Below are positions 6,453-13,932 of a stretch of 21,934 nt of DNA, piece after piece (within the stretch, counting starts at the first letter, position 1; each line of letters opens with the position of its first letter). The stretch comes from a virus. A program made the position numbers and the translations under genes. The notes below the pieces were generated by a model. It saw nothing but the letters and a program-made list of their open reading frames with translations. It was not told the DNA's origin and did no database searches. The stretch covers positions 1 to 21,934 of IMG/VR virus record IMGVR_UViG_3300000553_000375; one strand, written 5' to 3'.

Positions 6453-6492
6453 TTCTTCGTTTGTATATCCCGTACTGTTATTATTTTAGAAA

Positions 6493-8109
6493 TTAACTTA
6501 CCAATAATTCATCGGTATTTAAAAGATTTTGCGCTTCAACATACCCTCTATTTTTTGTATAGATACGATGATCTGGGGTGCATACAATAGAATTACCGCT
6601 TTCGTCAGTAATTTTCATTAATGATGCATTTTTTCTAGTCATAGCAGCAGCTTTGATATGTTTAAATTCGTCTTTACCAGTTTTATTATTTCTACTCAAA
6701 ACTTTCATTTCAGTCGTAACATCTTTAATCATAATATCTTGGATGGAACCATCTAGCAATTCGACTGTTACATAAGTTTCGCCAGATACACAGCAAAGAT
6801 TGCTCATGCGAATAGGTGCTACTTCTTTAATGAACGAGCCATGGTCATTAGCATGGTCCACATTTTGTAAATAGATGCGACCAGTGTCTTTTCGCTCTTG
6901 CATGAAAGCCGAGAATAGATCAATTGCGGATAGCGTCTTTTTGCGGATCTTGGTTGACTTTTCATATTTTTCATAGAGTGTTCTGAATTTGTCGTTATCT
7001 GTGAAAAACGTTTCGTACATGTCAGGAACATCGTGCGGCGAGAATAGTGTGATGTTTCCGCCAGTAAGCAGTCTTTCATACATAACCTTGTTGAATTGGA
7101 CTCCGTAGTCGAGATGTCTGACACGATTATCTTCCGTTCCTTTGTTGTTTTTTAATACGAGAATATCTTCTACTTCAAGATGCCATAAAGGATAATAAAG
7201 AGTTGCTGCACCTCCTCTAACGCCACCTTGGCTGCAGCTTTTAACCGCTGACTGGAAGTGCTTGTAGAAGGGGATAACACCAGTATGAGAAGCATCGCCA
7301 TTACGAATGGCGCTACCAATAGCCCTAATCCTACCACCACCAATGCCAATGCCAGCTTTTTGAGAAACGTATTTAACAATTGAAGAAGACGTTGCGTTAA
7401 TGGAATCGAGTGAGTCGTCTGTTTCAATAAGAACACACGAACTGAACTGCTTTTGAGGAGTACGAAGACCTGCCATGATAGGCGTAGGGAGCGATATTTC
7501 GAAATTAGATACTGCATCATATAAATCCTTAACCCATTTTAGACGATCTACTTTATACTCTCTGAATAATACCATCGCGATAAGCATATATGCCATCTGT
7601 GGTGTTTCATAATATTTCTTAGTAACACGGTTCTTTACTAGATACTTACCCCGAAACTGTTCCATACCAGCATACGTGAGATTGAAATCGCGCTTATGAT
7701 CAATATAGCTGTCAAGTAGTCGCAAATCGTCTGGTCCGTACCATGATAGGATCTCAGAGTCATAATATCCTGCATCAGTAACTTGTTTAATGTGAGTAGC
7801 AAGATCAATTGGATTAAAGTCGCCATATACTTCCTTTCTCAAATTGTAATTAATTAAATTACCCGCAACATATTGATAGTTCGGCGTTTCCTCATCAATC
7901 AAATCAGCCGTAGCCTTGATTAATGTTTCTTGAATTTCAGTTGATTTGATATTATTATAAAACTGAATTTGAGATCTAATCTCGATTGCGCTTTCTGAAA
8001 CTCCTGTAATTCCTTCACATGCCCATTGAACCACTTTATGAAATTTGTTTAGATCTAATGGTTCTTTAGTTCCGTCTCTTTTAATTACACTAATTGGAGT
8101 TGCGATCAT
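6493..8109 (-). CDS. nrdA: Ribonucleotide reductase alpha subunit, piece 1, with split intein N-half
   Basis: A 538-aa protein. Residues 1-439 are NrdA: an ATP-cone regulatory domain (VIKRDGTKEPLDLNKFHK onward, to about 90), then the catalytic barrel with Cys225 (FSSC), SQGGVRGGAATLYYP and finally APIRMSNLC, giving Asn437 and the thiyl-radical Cys439 in E. coli numbering. Residue 440 is Cys1 of an intein that runs to the stop. Pieces 2 and 3 supply Glu441 and Cys462, so this fragment alone cannot be active. The start is ATG at 8109 with AGAGG seven bases upstream. A promoter candidate lies at 8151-8180. Confidence 0.97.
   Translation of the reverse strand: MIATPISVIKRDGTKEPLDLNKFHKVVQWACEGITGVSESAIEIRSQIQFYNNIKSTEIQETLIKATADLIDEETPNYQYVAGNLINYNLRKEVYGDFNPIDLATHIKQVTDAGYYDSEILSWYGPDDLRLLDSYIDHKRDFNLTYAGMEQFRGKYLVKNRVTKKYYETPQMAYMLIAMVLFREYKVDRLKWVKDLYDAVSNFEISLPTPIMAGLRTPQKQFSSCVLIETDDSLDSINATSSSIVKYVSQKAGIGIGGGRIRAIGSAIRNGDASHTGVIPFYKHFQSAVKSCSQGGVRGGAATLYYPLWHLEVEDILVLKNNKGTEDNRVRHLDYGVQFNKVMYERLLTGGNITLFSPHDVPDMYETFFTDNDKFRTLYEKYEKSTKIRKKTLSAIDLFSAFMQERKDTGRIYLQNVDHANDHGSFIKEVAPIRMSNLCCVSGETYVTVELLDGSIQDIMIKDVTTEMKVLSRNNKTGKDEFKHIKAAAMTRKNASLMKITDESGNSIVCTPDHRIYTKNRGYVEAQNLLNTDELLVS
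6496..6792 (-). other. Intein N-fragment (Int-N), 99 residues
   Basis: It starts CVSGETYVTV (block A) and contains GNSIVCTPDHRIYT (block B with the TxxH-type His), a NRGYVEAQNL segment and ends TDELLVS before TAA. This is the same type of ending as natural N-halves of split NrdA inteins (for example ...DDELVFS), so the stop is a natural split rather than a frameshift. No endonuclease domain is fused in. Confidence 0.88.
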
Positions 8110-8150
8110 TGTTAACCTCTTTATTCATTAATTATTCAGTAAGTGTATTA

Positions 8151-8180
8151 CTTATAAACTTTTTACAAGATAAATATCAA
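8151..8180 (-). promoter_or_regulatory. Candidate sigma70 promoter of nrdA
   Basis: TTGATA (8175-8180), an 18-base spacer and TATAAG (8151-8156) on the minus strand, about 40 bases upstream of the nrdA ATG. It lies in the only divergent intergenic region of the window (8110-8243), which is very AT-rich and must also hold the promoter of the plus-strand pair; no clear plus-strand hexamer pair was found. Confidence 0.45.
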
Positions 8181-8243
8181 CGACTGATTCTTATATTATT
8201 TTTAAAATTTGAATTTATTTTTTAAATATTTTAGGAGTTAATT

Positions 8244-8681
8244 ATGATAGATCCAGAATCAGCTGCAAAGCTAGGTGAATCATATGGCAAAAATCTAACA
8301 AATGCCGTATTTGGAATTGTAGATGTTGTTAAAAATGCGCCAGCACAAAAGGCTGCAAACACTCAACGAGTAATAAACCAAAACAAAATTACAAATATAA
8401 ACAATCAAACCATTCGCAATAATAACAGATTGCGCGAACAAGCTATGCGTGAAATAGCAGCCGAACAAGAAGCAACTATGATTGCTAAAATGACACCTGC
8501 TCAACGTGATGCATATTACAAAGCAAAAGTTGAAGCCGCCAAAGAAGCACAAAGATTAGAAAGAGAAGCTCAAAGAAAAAAAGAAGAGTTTTGGCAAATA
8601 GTTTGGACCATTGTTATATTAATTATTAGTATTCCATTATTAGGTGGAATGGCTTACGTATTATATCTATTGGCTAAATGA
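8244..8681 (+). CDS. Coiled-coil protein with C-terminal membrane anchor
   Basis: A 145-aa protein, not recognised. Residues 1-60 are Asn/Gln-rich, 60-115 are a charged Ala/Glu/Lys/Arg helix likely to form a coiled coil, and 118-143 form one hydrophobic segment (IVWTIVILIISIPLLGG...), giving a tail-anchored topology. ATG at 8244 has AGGAG seven bases upstream. It is one of only two plus-strand genes here, starting divergently from nrdA, and overlaps the next gene by four bases (ATGA). A role at the host inner membrane is inferred, for instance in lysis timing or exclusion; there is no direct motif for either. Confidence 0.75.
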   Translation: MIDPESAAKLGESYGKNLTNAVFGIVDVVKNAPAQKAANTQRVINQNKITNINNQTIRNNNRLREQAMREIAAEQEATMIAKMTPAQRDAYYKAKVEAAKEAQRLEREAQRKKEEFWQIVWTIVILIISIPLLGGMAYVLYLLAK

Positions 8682-8950
8682 TGGTAGAGCCAGTATCCAA
8701 AGAAGATATAGATAATCATCCATGGTTAGCATCATGGAATAAAATAGACAATGATGCTAGGATTGATGTGTTAAGAGCAAAAGTATCTGAGTTAGAAGAT
8801 AATTTAGGTACTGCTTCTGTAATAATCATAACTTTAATAGCTATTTTATTATTGGTATTAGTTATATCATTATTAGGCAGCGGAAGTAGTATATCAATGT
8901 CACAAATAAGTCAAATAGGTGGAATTGTTAAACAATTTACAGGGAAATAA
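8678..8950 (+). CDS. Small single-span membrane protein
   Basis: A 90-aa protein, not recognised. The N-terminal 45 residues are hydrophilic (NHPWLASWNKIDNDARID, then a short heptad-like helix); residues 47-67 are a strong membrane span; the last 23 residues are Ser/Gly/Gln-rich. It is translationally coupled to the upstream membrane protein through ATGATGG, so the two probably act together. Its stop is immediately adjacent to the stop of the convergent metallopeptidase gene; a short inverted repeat AGGGA/TCCCT spans the junction but lacks a T-run, so a terminator is uncertain. Confidence 0.72.
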   Translation: MMVEPVSKEDIDNHPWLASWNKIDNDARIDVLRAKVSELEDNLGTASVIIITLIAILLLVLVISLLGSGSSISMSQISQIGGIVKQFTGK

Positions 8951-9445
8951 TTATCCCTCGTAGATAACCTTATCACACTCTTTACCGCTGAACTTCCTAG
9001 CGTGAGCCCATTGATAAACTAATCCAGGAGCACGACCATGAGCTTCAATTTCCCATGGTAGCTCCCAGTAATCTATTTTTTCTGAATTATATTCTTTTTT
9101 GTTAAATTTAACTATGTTTTTCTTACGCAACAATTCATACATTTCACCCTTGGCCCATTGCTTGACATGAACTAGCTCATGGGCCAAGGTATTTAAAATA
9201 CGGCTATATTTCATACTCGAGTCAATTCGAATTATAAATTCTTTTGGTCGAATATGATCATCGATGCCTAAACAATCACCACAAACACCTTGTTTCTCTA
9301 ACAATTTTTTCTTGAACTGAATTGTGATATCCAGTTTTTCTTGAAGACGTTTGGTAAAAAACTTATCATTAACAAATTCAACTAGATCCTCGATTTGAAG
9401 TTTTTGTTTTTTCGAAAAATGACTAGTGCCTGTGATTGTGAACAT
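8951..9445 (-). CDS. SprT-like zinc metallopeptidase
   Basis: A 164-aa protein. The zinc site HELVH (His89, Glu90, His93) sits in LNTLAHELVHVKQWAKGE, and a downstream Glu in PWEIEAHGR is the likely third ligand, as in SprT/WSS1-type peptidases. A CGDC pair at 55-58 may hold a structural metal. Length suits the small phage SprT-like family; substrates are unknown. It lies downstream of the 49-aa ORF and thyX, and is related in its core (TLAHEL-H-KQ) to the protein at 11968-12456. Confidence 0.75.
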   Translation of the reverse strand: MFTITGTSHFSKKQKLQIEDLVEFVNDKFFTKRLQEKLDITIQFKKKLLEKQGVCGDCLGIDDHIRPKEFIIRIDSSMKYSRILNTLAHELVHVKQWAKGEMYELLRKKNIVKFNKKEYNSEKIDYWELPWEIEAHGRAPGLVYQWAHARKFSGKECDKVIYEG

Positions 9446-9451
9446 TATATA

Positions 9452-9601
9452 TTAACCTTGTGTACGGTAATATTTAAGAAGGTTCTCGTAATTAATATCC
9501 AAGTGGTGAAGTTTAAGTCCCATCAAAAATTCGATATACTGAATTTTTTCTGAATTGGTTTCAAGTTTTTTAAAGTCGCTGAAAATCATTTCTTTGGTCA
9601 T
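9452..9601 (-). CDS. Small hypothetical protein, 49 aa
   Basis: Not recognised; helical and charged, beginning MTKEMIFSDFKKLE. The start at 9601 is chosen because AGGAG lies directly upstream; an in-frame ATG at 9634 would lie at about -10 of the promoter at 9621-9649 and lacks an RBS. It sits six bases upstream of the metallopeptidase start and is probably co-transcribed with it. Confidence 0.62.
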   Translation of the reverse strand: MTKEMIFSDFKKLETNSEKIQYIEFLMGLKLHHLDINYENLLKYYRTQG

Positions 9602-9620
9602 TTTTATCTCCTGTCTTATT

Positions 9621-9649
9621 ATAATAGCCCACAATAGGTAAAAAGTAAA
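9621..9649 (-). promoter_or_regulatory. Candidate sigma70 promoter
   Basis: TTTACT (9644-9649), a 17-base spacer and TATTAT (9621-9626) on the minus strand. It lies between the thyX stop and the RBS of the 49-aa gene. The extra T-A-A-T bases after the hexamer make a second TATAAT register. Confidence 0.45.
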
Positions 9650-9654
9650 GCGAA

Positions 9655-10317
9655 TTAATCAACAAAAAGCATATCTTTAAGTGATTGAAATTCCTCAGTT
9701 ATTTGATACCATGCGTCGGTGGCGACTTCCCTGTGCTCTTTTTGAGTACCAATAGACATACGTAGCTGACAATAGTGAATCCAGCTTCGAAGAGAACCAG
9801 ACATATAAAGACGAGAGATAGTAAGACCTTCTGGCAGTACTGCACGAGCCTGTTCTTTTGCAATTCCATTTTGAGTAGCCCAAATATAAGTTTCAGTCGC
9901 CTTAGCTATCATCTCAACTTGCTTATCAAGCCAAACTTCCTGTAATTGATGATCATCTACTTCAATGGAGTTTTGTCTGTTTTTTGTATCTTGGAGACGA
10001 GCTTCACGAGGTGTGAATCCGAGGTCTTTGGTCGGATCCGCATATCTCTGGCTAAATTCTTGGAAAGAGAAGCTACGGTGGCGTAAAATTTGTCGAGCGA
10101 TATCACGGGTTGTATTAATCTCCATAACAATGTGCACCATTTCAAAAATACTCCAATGTTTATTTTTTATGCAGTATTTTAAAAGTTTTGTTGCCGATTC
10201 ATTATTCATTTGATTGCTTGGGTTAGAAACTCTGGCAGTATATGCAATAAATTCATCTACTCCTAACCCATTTAATGGTCTTGTTACACCAATAATTTTA
10301 GCTGTGTTTTTCATCAT
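9655..10317 (-). CDS. thyX: Flavin-dependent thymidylate synthase
   Basis: A 220-aa protein, the usual ThyX length. It converts dUMP to dTMP with methylene-tetrahydrofolate, FAD and NADPH. The ThyX signature RHRSFSFQEFSQRY (RHR...S with the Arg-Tyr pair) is complete. Other family segments are NTTRDIARQILRH, the substrate-binding ARAVLPEGL, and SLRSWIHYCQLR near the C-terminus. The start is ATG-ATG at 10317 with AAGGAT upstream, overlapping the AbrB-like gene by 20 bases. Together with NrdA/B it supplies deoxynucleotides for phage DNA. Confidence 0.97.
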   Translation of the reverse strand: MMKNTAKIIGVTRPLNGLGVDEFIAYTARVSNPSNQMNNESATKLLKYCIKNKHWSIFEMVHIVMEINTTRDIARQILRHRSFSFQEFSQRYADPTKDLGFTPREARLQDTKNRQNSIEVDDHQLQEVWLDKQVEMIAKATETYIWATQNGIAKEQARAVLPEGLTISRLYMSGSLRSWIHYCQLRMSIGTQKEHREVATDAWYQITEEFQSLKDMLFVD

Positions 10318-10483
10318 TAATCCTTTTCACTAAAGTAACACATTTTTGGGCATCATAATTCCATTCAATTTCATCTCCTGGAGCCCATCCTAATTCTACT
10401 ATCAATTCATCAGGAATAGTAAGAACGAACTCACCATTCTCATCCATCTCAACTGTTGCTATATAACTCACGCCTTGCTCCAT
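10298..10483 (-). CDS. AbrB/MazE (SpoVT-type) swapped-hairpin DNA-binding protein
   Basis: A 61-aa protein. The pattern ATVEMDENGEFVLTIPDELI, then LGWAPGDEIEW, is the AbrB/MazE beta-hairpin fold: the first strand, a short helix in PDELIVEL and the GDEIEW loop-strand. Such small proteins dimerise and bind DNA, or act as antitoxins. No toxin gene is adjacent; the neighbours are primase (16-base overlap upstream) and thyX. A regulator of these genes is possible but is inference. Confidence 0.72.
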   Translation of the reverse strand: MEQGVSYIATVEMDENGEFVLTIPDELIVELGWAPGDEIEWNYDAQKCVTLVKRINDEKHS

Positions 10484-11499
10484 TTCTTCAATGCTAACAT
10501 CGCTGCTAAATCTTTATATGTGTTTTGATCCATAATATACTTGATAAAATCAGAACTTAATCCAGCTTTGACCATATCATTAACATCTTTATGTTCAAAG
10601 TTATCAGGCCATATTACTACATTATACCCCTGAATGATTGCTTTGTCAATCTTTTTTATTGTTTCTTTTGATCTTGGTTCATTATCATATACTACTACCA
10701 TCGAAAATTTGGAGGACTGAATATTACTGAGAGCAGAAACAAGATCGCCACCAGCAGTAGCAATACTATTAGGGATAAACATAGAATCAATTGGACCCTC
10801 CATTACATAAGTTGTTTTGTTAAAATCTACTGTGTCTAAGCCATAAACTTTTGGTATACTTTCATCAATAACAATAGTAATATATTTCAATGGATTTTTA
10901 GGATTTAAAGATCTACCTTGAAACGCATGTAAATTATTATTCTTATCGATAAAAGGAATAAGCAATCTGCTTTCGTCTTTATCTAGTGATTCCTGTGAAA
11001 ACTTATTTGGAATGCATTCATTAGTAAAAGCATAAAAGTTAGGACAAGCGAATAACTTAGCATGATACGTTGTAGGTATTTTACGATCTACAACATACTG
11101 TTTCATTCTACTATCTGGAGATAGCTGACTAATTTTCTTAAGATTTTTTAGAGGGCTACCTTTGATAAAAGAAGGCTTCTTCATCTTATCGACGAATGAT
11201 TCTAAATCAATTTGTTGTGGGGATTTTTGATCTTTTAGTTTTTCTAATACAAATTCGTTATAAATGGTTTGATCTACCATTTTAAGAAAGTTTGGAACCG
11301 CCATTGAAGCATTACAGTTATGGCAATGGAAAGATGATTTACCTTTACGTTCATAGATATACGCTCTGGCTTTCGAGCGAACTGATTCTGAGTCTCCACA
11401 AATGGGACAAGAGAAGTTATAAAGACTTGCTGATTTTCGTTTATAGTTTCTTAAACGAGTGGATAGCATTCCAACATATTTTTGTTCTAACCAATTCAT
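10468..11499 (-). CDS. DNA primase, T4 gp61-like
   Basis: A 343-aa protein, almost the length of T4 gp61. It makes RNA primers for lagging-strand synthesis together with the replicative helicase. The N-terminal zinc ribbon has Cys31-x2-Cys34 (CPICGDS) and Cys59-x2-Cys62 (FHCHNC). The toprim core shows the conserved Glu in YVMEGPIDSMF, then ATAGGD, and the acidic VVVYDNEPRS. The start is ATG at 11499 with GGAG eight bases upstream; a TTG just before it is less likely. A clear promoter lies at 11532-11560. Confidence 0.92.
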   Translation of the reverse strand: MNWLEQKYVGMLSTRLRNYKRKSASLYNFSCPICGDSESVRSKARAYIYERKGKSSFHCHNCNASMAVPNFLKMVDQTIYNEFVLEKLKDQKSPQQIDLESFVDKMKKPSFIKGSPLKNLKKISQLSPDSRMKQYVVDRKIPTTYHAKLFACPNFYAFTNECIPNKFSQESLDKDESRLLIPFIDKNNNLHAFQGRSLNPKNPLKYITIVIDESIPKVYGLDTVDFNKTTYVMEGPIDSMFIPNSIATAGGDLVSALSNIQSSKFSMVVVYDNEPRSKETIKKIDKAIIQGYNVVIWPDNFEHKDVNDMVKAGLSSDFIKYIMDQNTYKDLAAMLALKKWSKA

Positions 11500-11531
11500 C
11501 AAACATCTCCAATATCATCATCACATATATG

Positions 11532-11560
11532 ATTATACTGTGTTTTTAGAAATAAGGCAA
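11532..11560 (-). promoter_or_regulatory. Sigma70-type promoter of the primase operon
   Basis: TTGCCT (11555-11560), exactly 17 bases, then perfect TATAAT (11532-11537) on the minus strand, about 33 bases before the primase ATG. It lies directly after the stop of the upstream late gene (11564), so it separates the replication/nucleotide block from the structural block. Confidence 0.65.
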
Positions 11561-11563
11561 GAA

Positions 11564-11968
11564 CTATTTTGTCACAAGCAATTTAATTATATGGTCGCCG
11601 TATGCAATTAGAAAGGAAATAACCGAAAATGCACCGACGTACATCCAAGTCATCTTTTCCATTTTACTAATTTTTTCACCAAGAGTTGCATGCTGTGCGC
11701 TTGACTCTTCGCGCATTTTGTTTAATTGTTTAAGGATACTGTTATCTTGTTCTCTCATAGTGTTATACACATCATCAATTTGTTTATCCGTTTGTATTCT
11801 ACGTTGTTCTACCATAGCTTCTATGTAATCGTGTTGTTTATCGTGTTGTCCAAGACGCTGTTCATGTACGGCCAGCATACTTTTCAAATCGACAGATATT
11901 TCTGTTAACTTTTGCATCCAAGTTTCTATTTTATCGAATCGATTACTTGTCCAGCTTTCTTCAGACAT
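11564..11968 (-). CDS. Coiled-coil protein with C-terminal membrane segment (XhlA-like)
   Basis: A 134-aa protein. Residues 1-100 are a long charged, heptad-rich helix without proline; 107-123 form one hydrophobic span (TWMYVGAFSVISFLIAYG), and a short KLLVTK tail follows. This matches the architecture of haemolysin XhlA-type phage proteins, which work with holins in lysis, but sequence identity to them cannot be judged here. The ATG at 11968 overlaps the preceding stop (TGATG). It is the last gene of the late block. Confidence 0.65.
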   Translation of the reverse strand: MSEESWTSNRFDKIETWMQKLTEISVDLKSMLAVHEQRLGQHDKQHDYIEAMVEQRRIQTDKQIDDVYNTMREQDNSILKQLNKMREESSAQHATLGEKISKMEKMTWMYVGAFSVISFLIAYGDHIIKLLVTK

Positions 11969-12456
11969 CAGACTGCCTTTCTTTTTAGAATGGCATTAAG
12001 AGGCTTTTTCTTTTTCCAAGTTACTGGATCATCACCAGTTCCTGGAACTCCAACACCAGTGTGGTTGGCGGCTGCTGGTTCTGCTGCTCCAGCAATTGCT
12101 CCATCTTCTTTTAAAGGTTTGGTTTTGAAAACATTACCGTATTTCTGATCGTATTTTCTCATTATCCGTCCAGCTATTGCATTAGCATTATCTTCCATGG
12201 CTTGCTTGCCACTTGCATGATTTTGCTTTTGTTTAAAATGTGTTAGCTCATGAGCTAATGTTCTCATAATATCAATCGGATGTCTATCTTTAGTTCTAAC
12301 TTTAATGCTAGAATTAGAAGGATTAAACATTCCAAAAGTTTTCTTAGAATCTATATCATTACTAACAAATTGTATTGGCGGACATACTTTTAATTTTAAT
12401 TCTTTTTGTGCAAAAGAAATAAAATGTTTGATAAGAACCGCATCAGACTTATTCAA
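11968..12456 (-). CDS. HExxH metallopeptidase with low-complexity tail
   Basis: A 162-aa protein. The zinc motif HELTH (His69, Glu70, His73) lies in MRTLAHELTHFKQKQ, and Glu88 in QAMEDNANAIAGR is a likely third ligand. After about residue 110 the sequence turns into an Ala/Gly/Pro-rich linker (GAIAGAAEPAAANHTGVG) and then a basic WKKKKP end. Such tails are common in T4-like structural or head-associated proteins, so packaging in the virion is possible (inference). The start is TTG at 12456, directly after the preceding stop, with AAGGAAA about eight bases upstream; no nearby in-frame ATG exists. Confidence 0.7.
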   Translation of the reverse strand: MNKSDAVLIKHFISFAQKELKLKVCPPIQFVSNDIDSKKTFGMFNPSNSSIKVRTKDRHPIDIMRTLAHELTHFKQKQNHASGKQAMEDNANAIAGRIMRKYDQKYGNVFKTKPLKEDGAIAGAAEPAAANHTGVGVPGTGDDPVTWKKKKPLNAILKRKAV

Positions 12457-12457
12457 T

Positions 12458-12847
12458 TTATAGTTTCCTTAGTGCTTCGATTATTCGTTCATCCATCGGA
12501 ATCAATGATGTATCAATTGTAGTTTCATTTTTGATATTATATAATTTCTCAGGCAAAACATTTAACATGACCAAAAAAGGCTTAACATAATTAAATTGGT
12601 TTTTCATTTTAAGGTAGAGAATACGACAAAGGTGGTAAGAATCAAATATGTTACTTAATATGATAAGATGATTGAGTATCAACCTATCTTTCAATTCACC
12701 ACTTTCAACATATCGAGTCAGTAATTTCTTAATGTATTTAATACGTTTCAAATCTTCAAGAAATTCCTCAGTTGTTTGACACTGAGGATTATCATAATAT
12801 TTGGCGGCATAAATCAAAAAGTTCTCATCATTTAATTTTTCACTCAT
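12458..12847 (-). CDS. Conserved T4-like phage protein of unknown function
   Basis: A 129-aa protein. It resembles a family I know only as a conserved hypothetical of T4-like phages, with the pattern ENFLIYAAKYYDNPQC, TEEFLEDLKRIKYIKKLL, and GELKDRLILNHLIILSNIF; it is all helical. Members commonly sit beside structural genes, as here directly after a fibre gene. The ATG at 12847 overlaps that gene's stop (TAATG). No function is claimed. Confidence 0.75.
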   Translation of the reverse strand: MSEKLNDENFLIYAAKYYDNPQCQTTEEFLEDLKRIKYIKKLLTRYVESGELKDRLILNHLIILSNIFDSYHLCRILYLKMKNQFNYVKPFLVMLNVLPEKLYNIKNETTIDTSLIPMDERIIEALRKL

Positions 12848-13917
12848 TAAAATCCAATCGCCATATAATATACATTTGACGCTGTTGTAGTTGATGCAGA
12901 ATATATATTTGCTGTAGTTGTATTAGAAGCAAATACATAAGGAGTATTAGCGCCAACATAAACATTATTAGCTGGTGTTACTGTAATAGAAATTACAGCT
13001 GTAGAAAATGCATTTGAGAATGTAACTTGGCTTGTTGTATTACAAATGAAATGACCGAAATTCATTTTCAATCCATTTGGAAGATATGAAAAGCCATTAG
13101 CTGCAATTAATGATGAGCCAAGTGTTAAATTATTACCTGTAATTGATAAGCCAGTAGTGTTAACAACTGCCATTGCTGTATTTGCAACACCGCCAGTATA
13201 TATTGTTACACCATCATTGGTACCAACAGAAATACGGCCATTGCCTGTTACGTAATCAATAACAACACCATCACCATATGATGGTGAATTAGCGAATGTA
13301 GAATTGGTATAGAAACCATTACCAGCTGCAATTTCATTATTAACAGAAAGAGTAGCATTAATGCTTACATTAGCAGTATGAGAAATTACATTGCTGAATG
13401 TATATGATGTATTTGTATTAAATGCAGTATACTGTAAAGTAGTATCTGGAAATGTCAAACTTCCATTAGAGCCAAAAACCCATGGAATTAAAGTATTATT
13501 TGCACTGCCTTTCCAAAGTTGTAAAACCATTCCATGAGAAGAAATGTTAGCACCAGAATTATTTTCTTTGTAGAAATTTAAATAACTTGATTGGCCTGTG
13601 GCAGGAAATGGTCCATAAGTTATTCCAATATAATCTAATGAGGCAGGTGCATAAAAATCATACCCATTAACATCGCCTTCAACATTTGCACCTAATTGAC
13701 CGCCATTAGGGAATGTTAACAATCCAGTATTAGAAAAACTTAATGTACTATTCCCATTTACTAATTTAGAAAAACTAATTGAATTAACAAAATTATTAAC
13801 TGTAATTGTTTGTAAATTAGCTGCTGTAGCAGGATTGCTGAGGACCAACAGCCTATCGTTTGCAGATACGCTGTTGGTTACATTTAATTGTGACGATCTT
13901 TTGGCGTCATTTGCCAT
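12847..13917 (-). CDS. Tail-fibre-like protein with gp53-like C-terminal domain
   Basis: A 356-aa protein, Asn/Ser/Thr-rich and beta-rich throughout, with short repeats such as TANVSINATLSVNN and GNNLTLGSSL, as in fibre shafts. The last 75 residues (KMNFGHF, VTFSNAFSTAVISITVTP, final YYMAIGF) match the pattern of the gp53-like fibre tip: strand, F-P/A-x-A-F, ITVTP, and a closing aromatic-IG-aromatic strand. This domain usually binds the host receptor. N-terminus: MANDAKRSSQLNVTN. ATG at 13917 has AGGAT upstream. Likely an adhesin or fibre; the attachment point on the virion is unknown. Confidence 0.72.
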   Translation of the reverse strand: MANDAKRSSQLNVTNSVSANDRLLVLSNPATAANLQTITVNNFVNSISFSKLVNGNSTLSFSNTGLLTFPNGGQLGANVEGDVNGYDFYAPASLDYIGITYGPFPATGQSSYLNFYKENNSGANISSHGMVLQLWKGSANNTLIPWVFGSNGSLTFPDTTLQYTAFNTNTSYTFSNVISHTANVSINATLSVNNEIAAGNGFYTNSTFANSPSYGDGVVIDYVTGNGRISVGTNDGVTIYTGGVANTAMAVVNTTGLSITGNNLTLGSSLIAANGFSYLPNGLKMNFGHFICNTTSQVTFSNAFSTAVISITVTPANNVYVGANTPYVFASNTTTANIYSASTTTASNVYYMAIGF

Positions 13918-13932
13918 AATATATCCTGACTA

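Noticed and set aside
6450-6500. Sequencing frameshift joining Int-N to the downstream ORF
   Set aside because: Stops occur in the competing frames, and the Int-N ending TDELLVS matches natural split intein N-halves, so a real stop is more likely.
8938-8958. Bidirectional terminator between convergent stops
   Set aside because: Only five base pairs (AGGGA/TCCCT) and no T-run on either strand.
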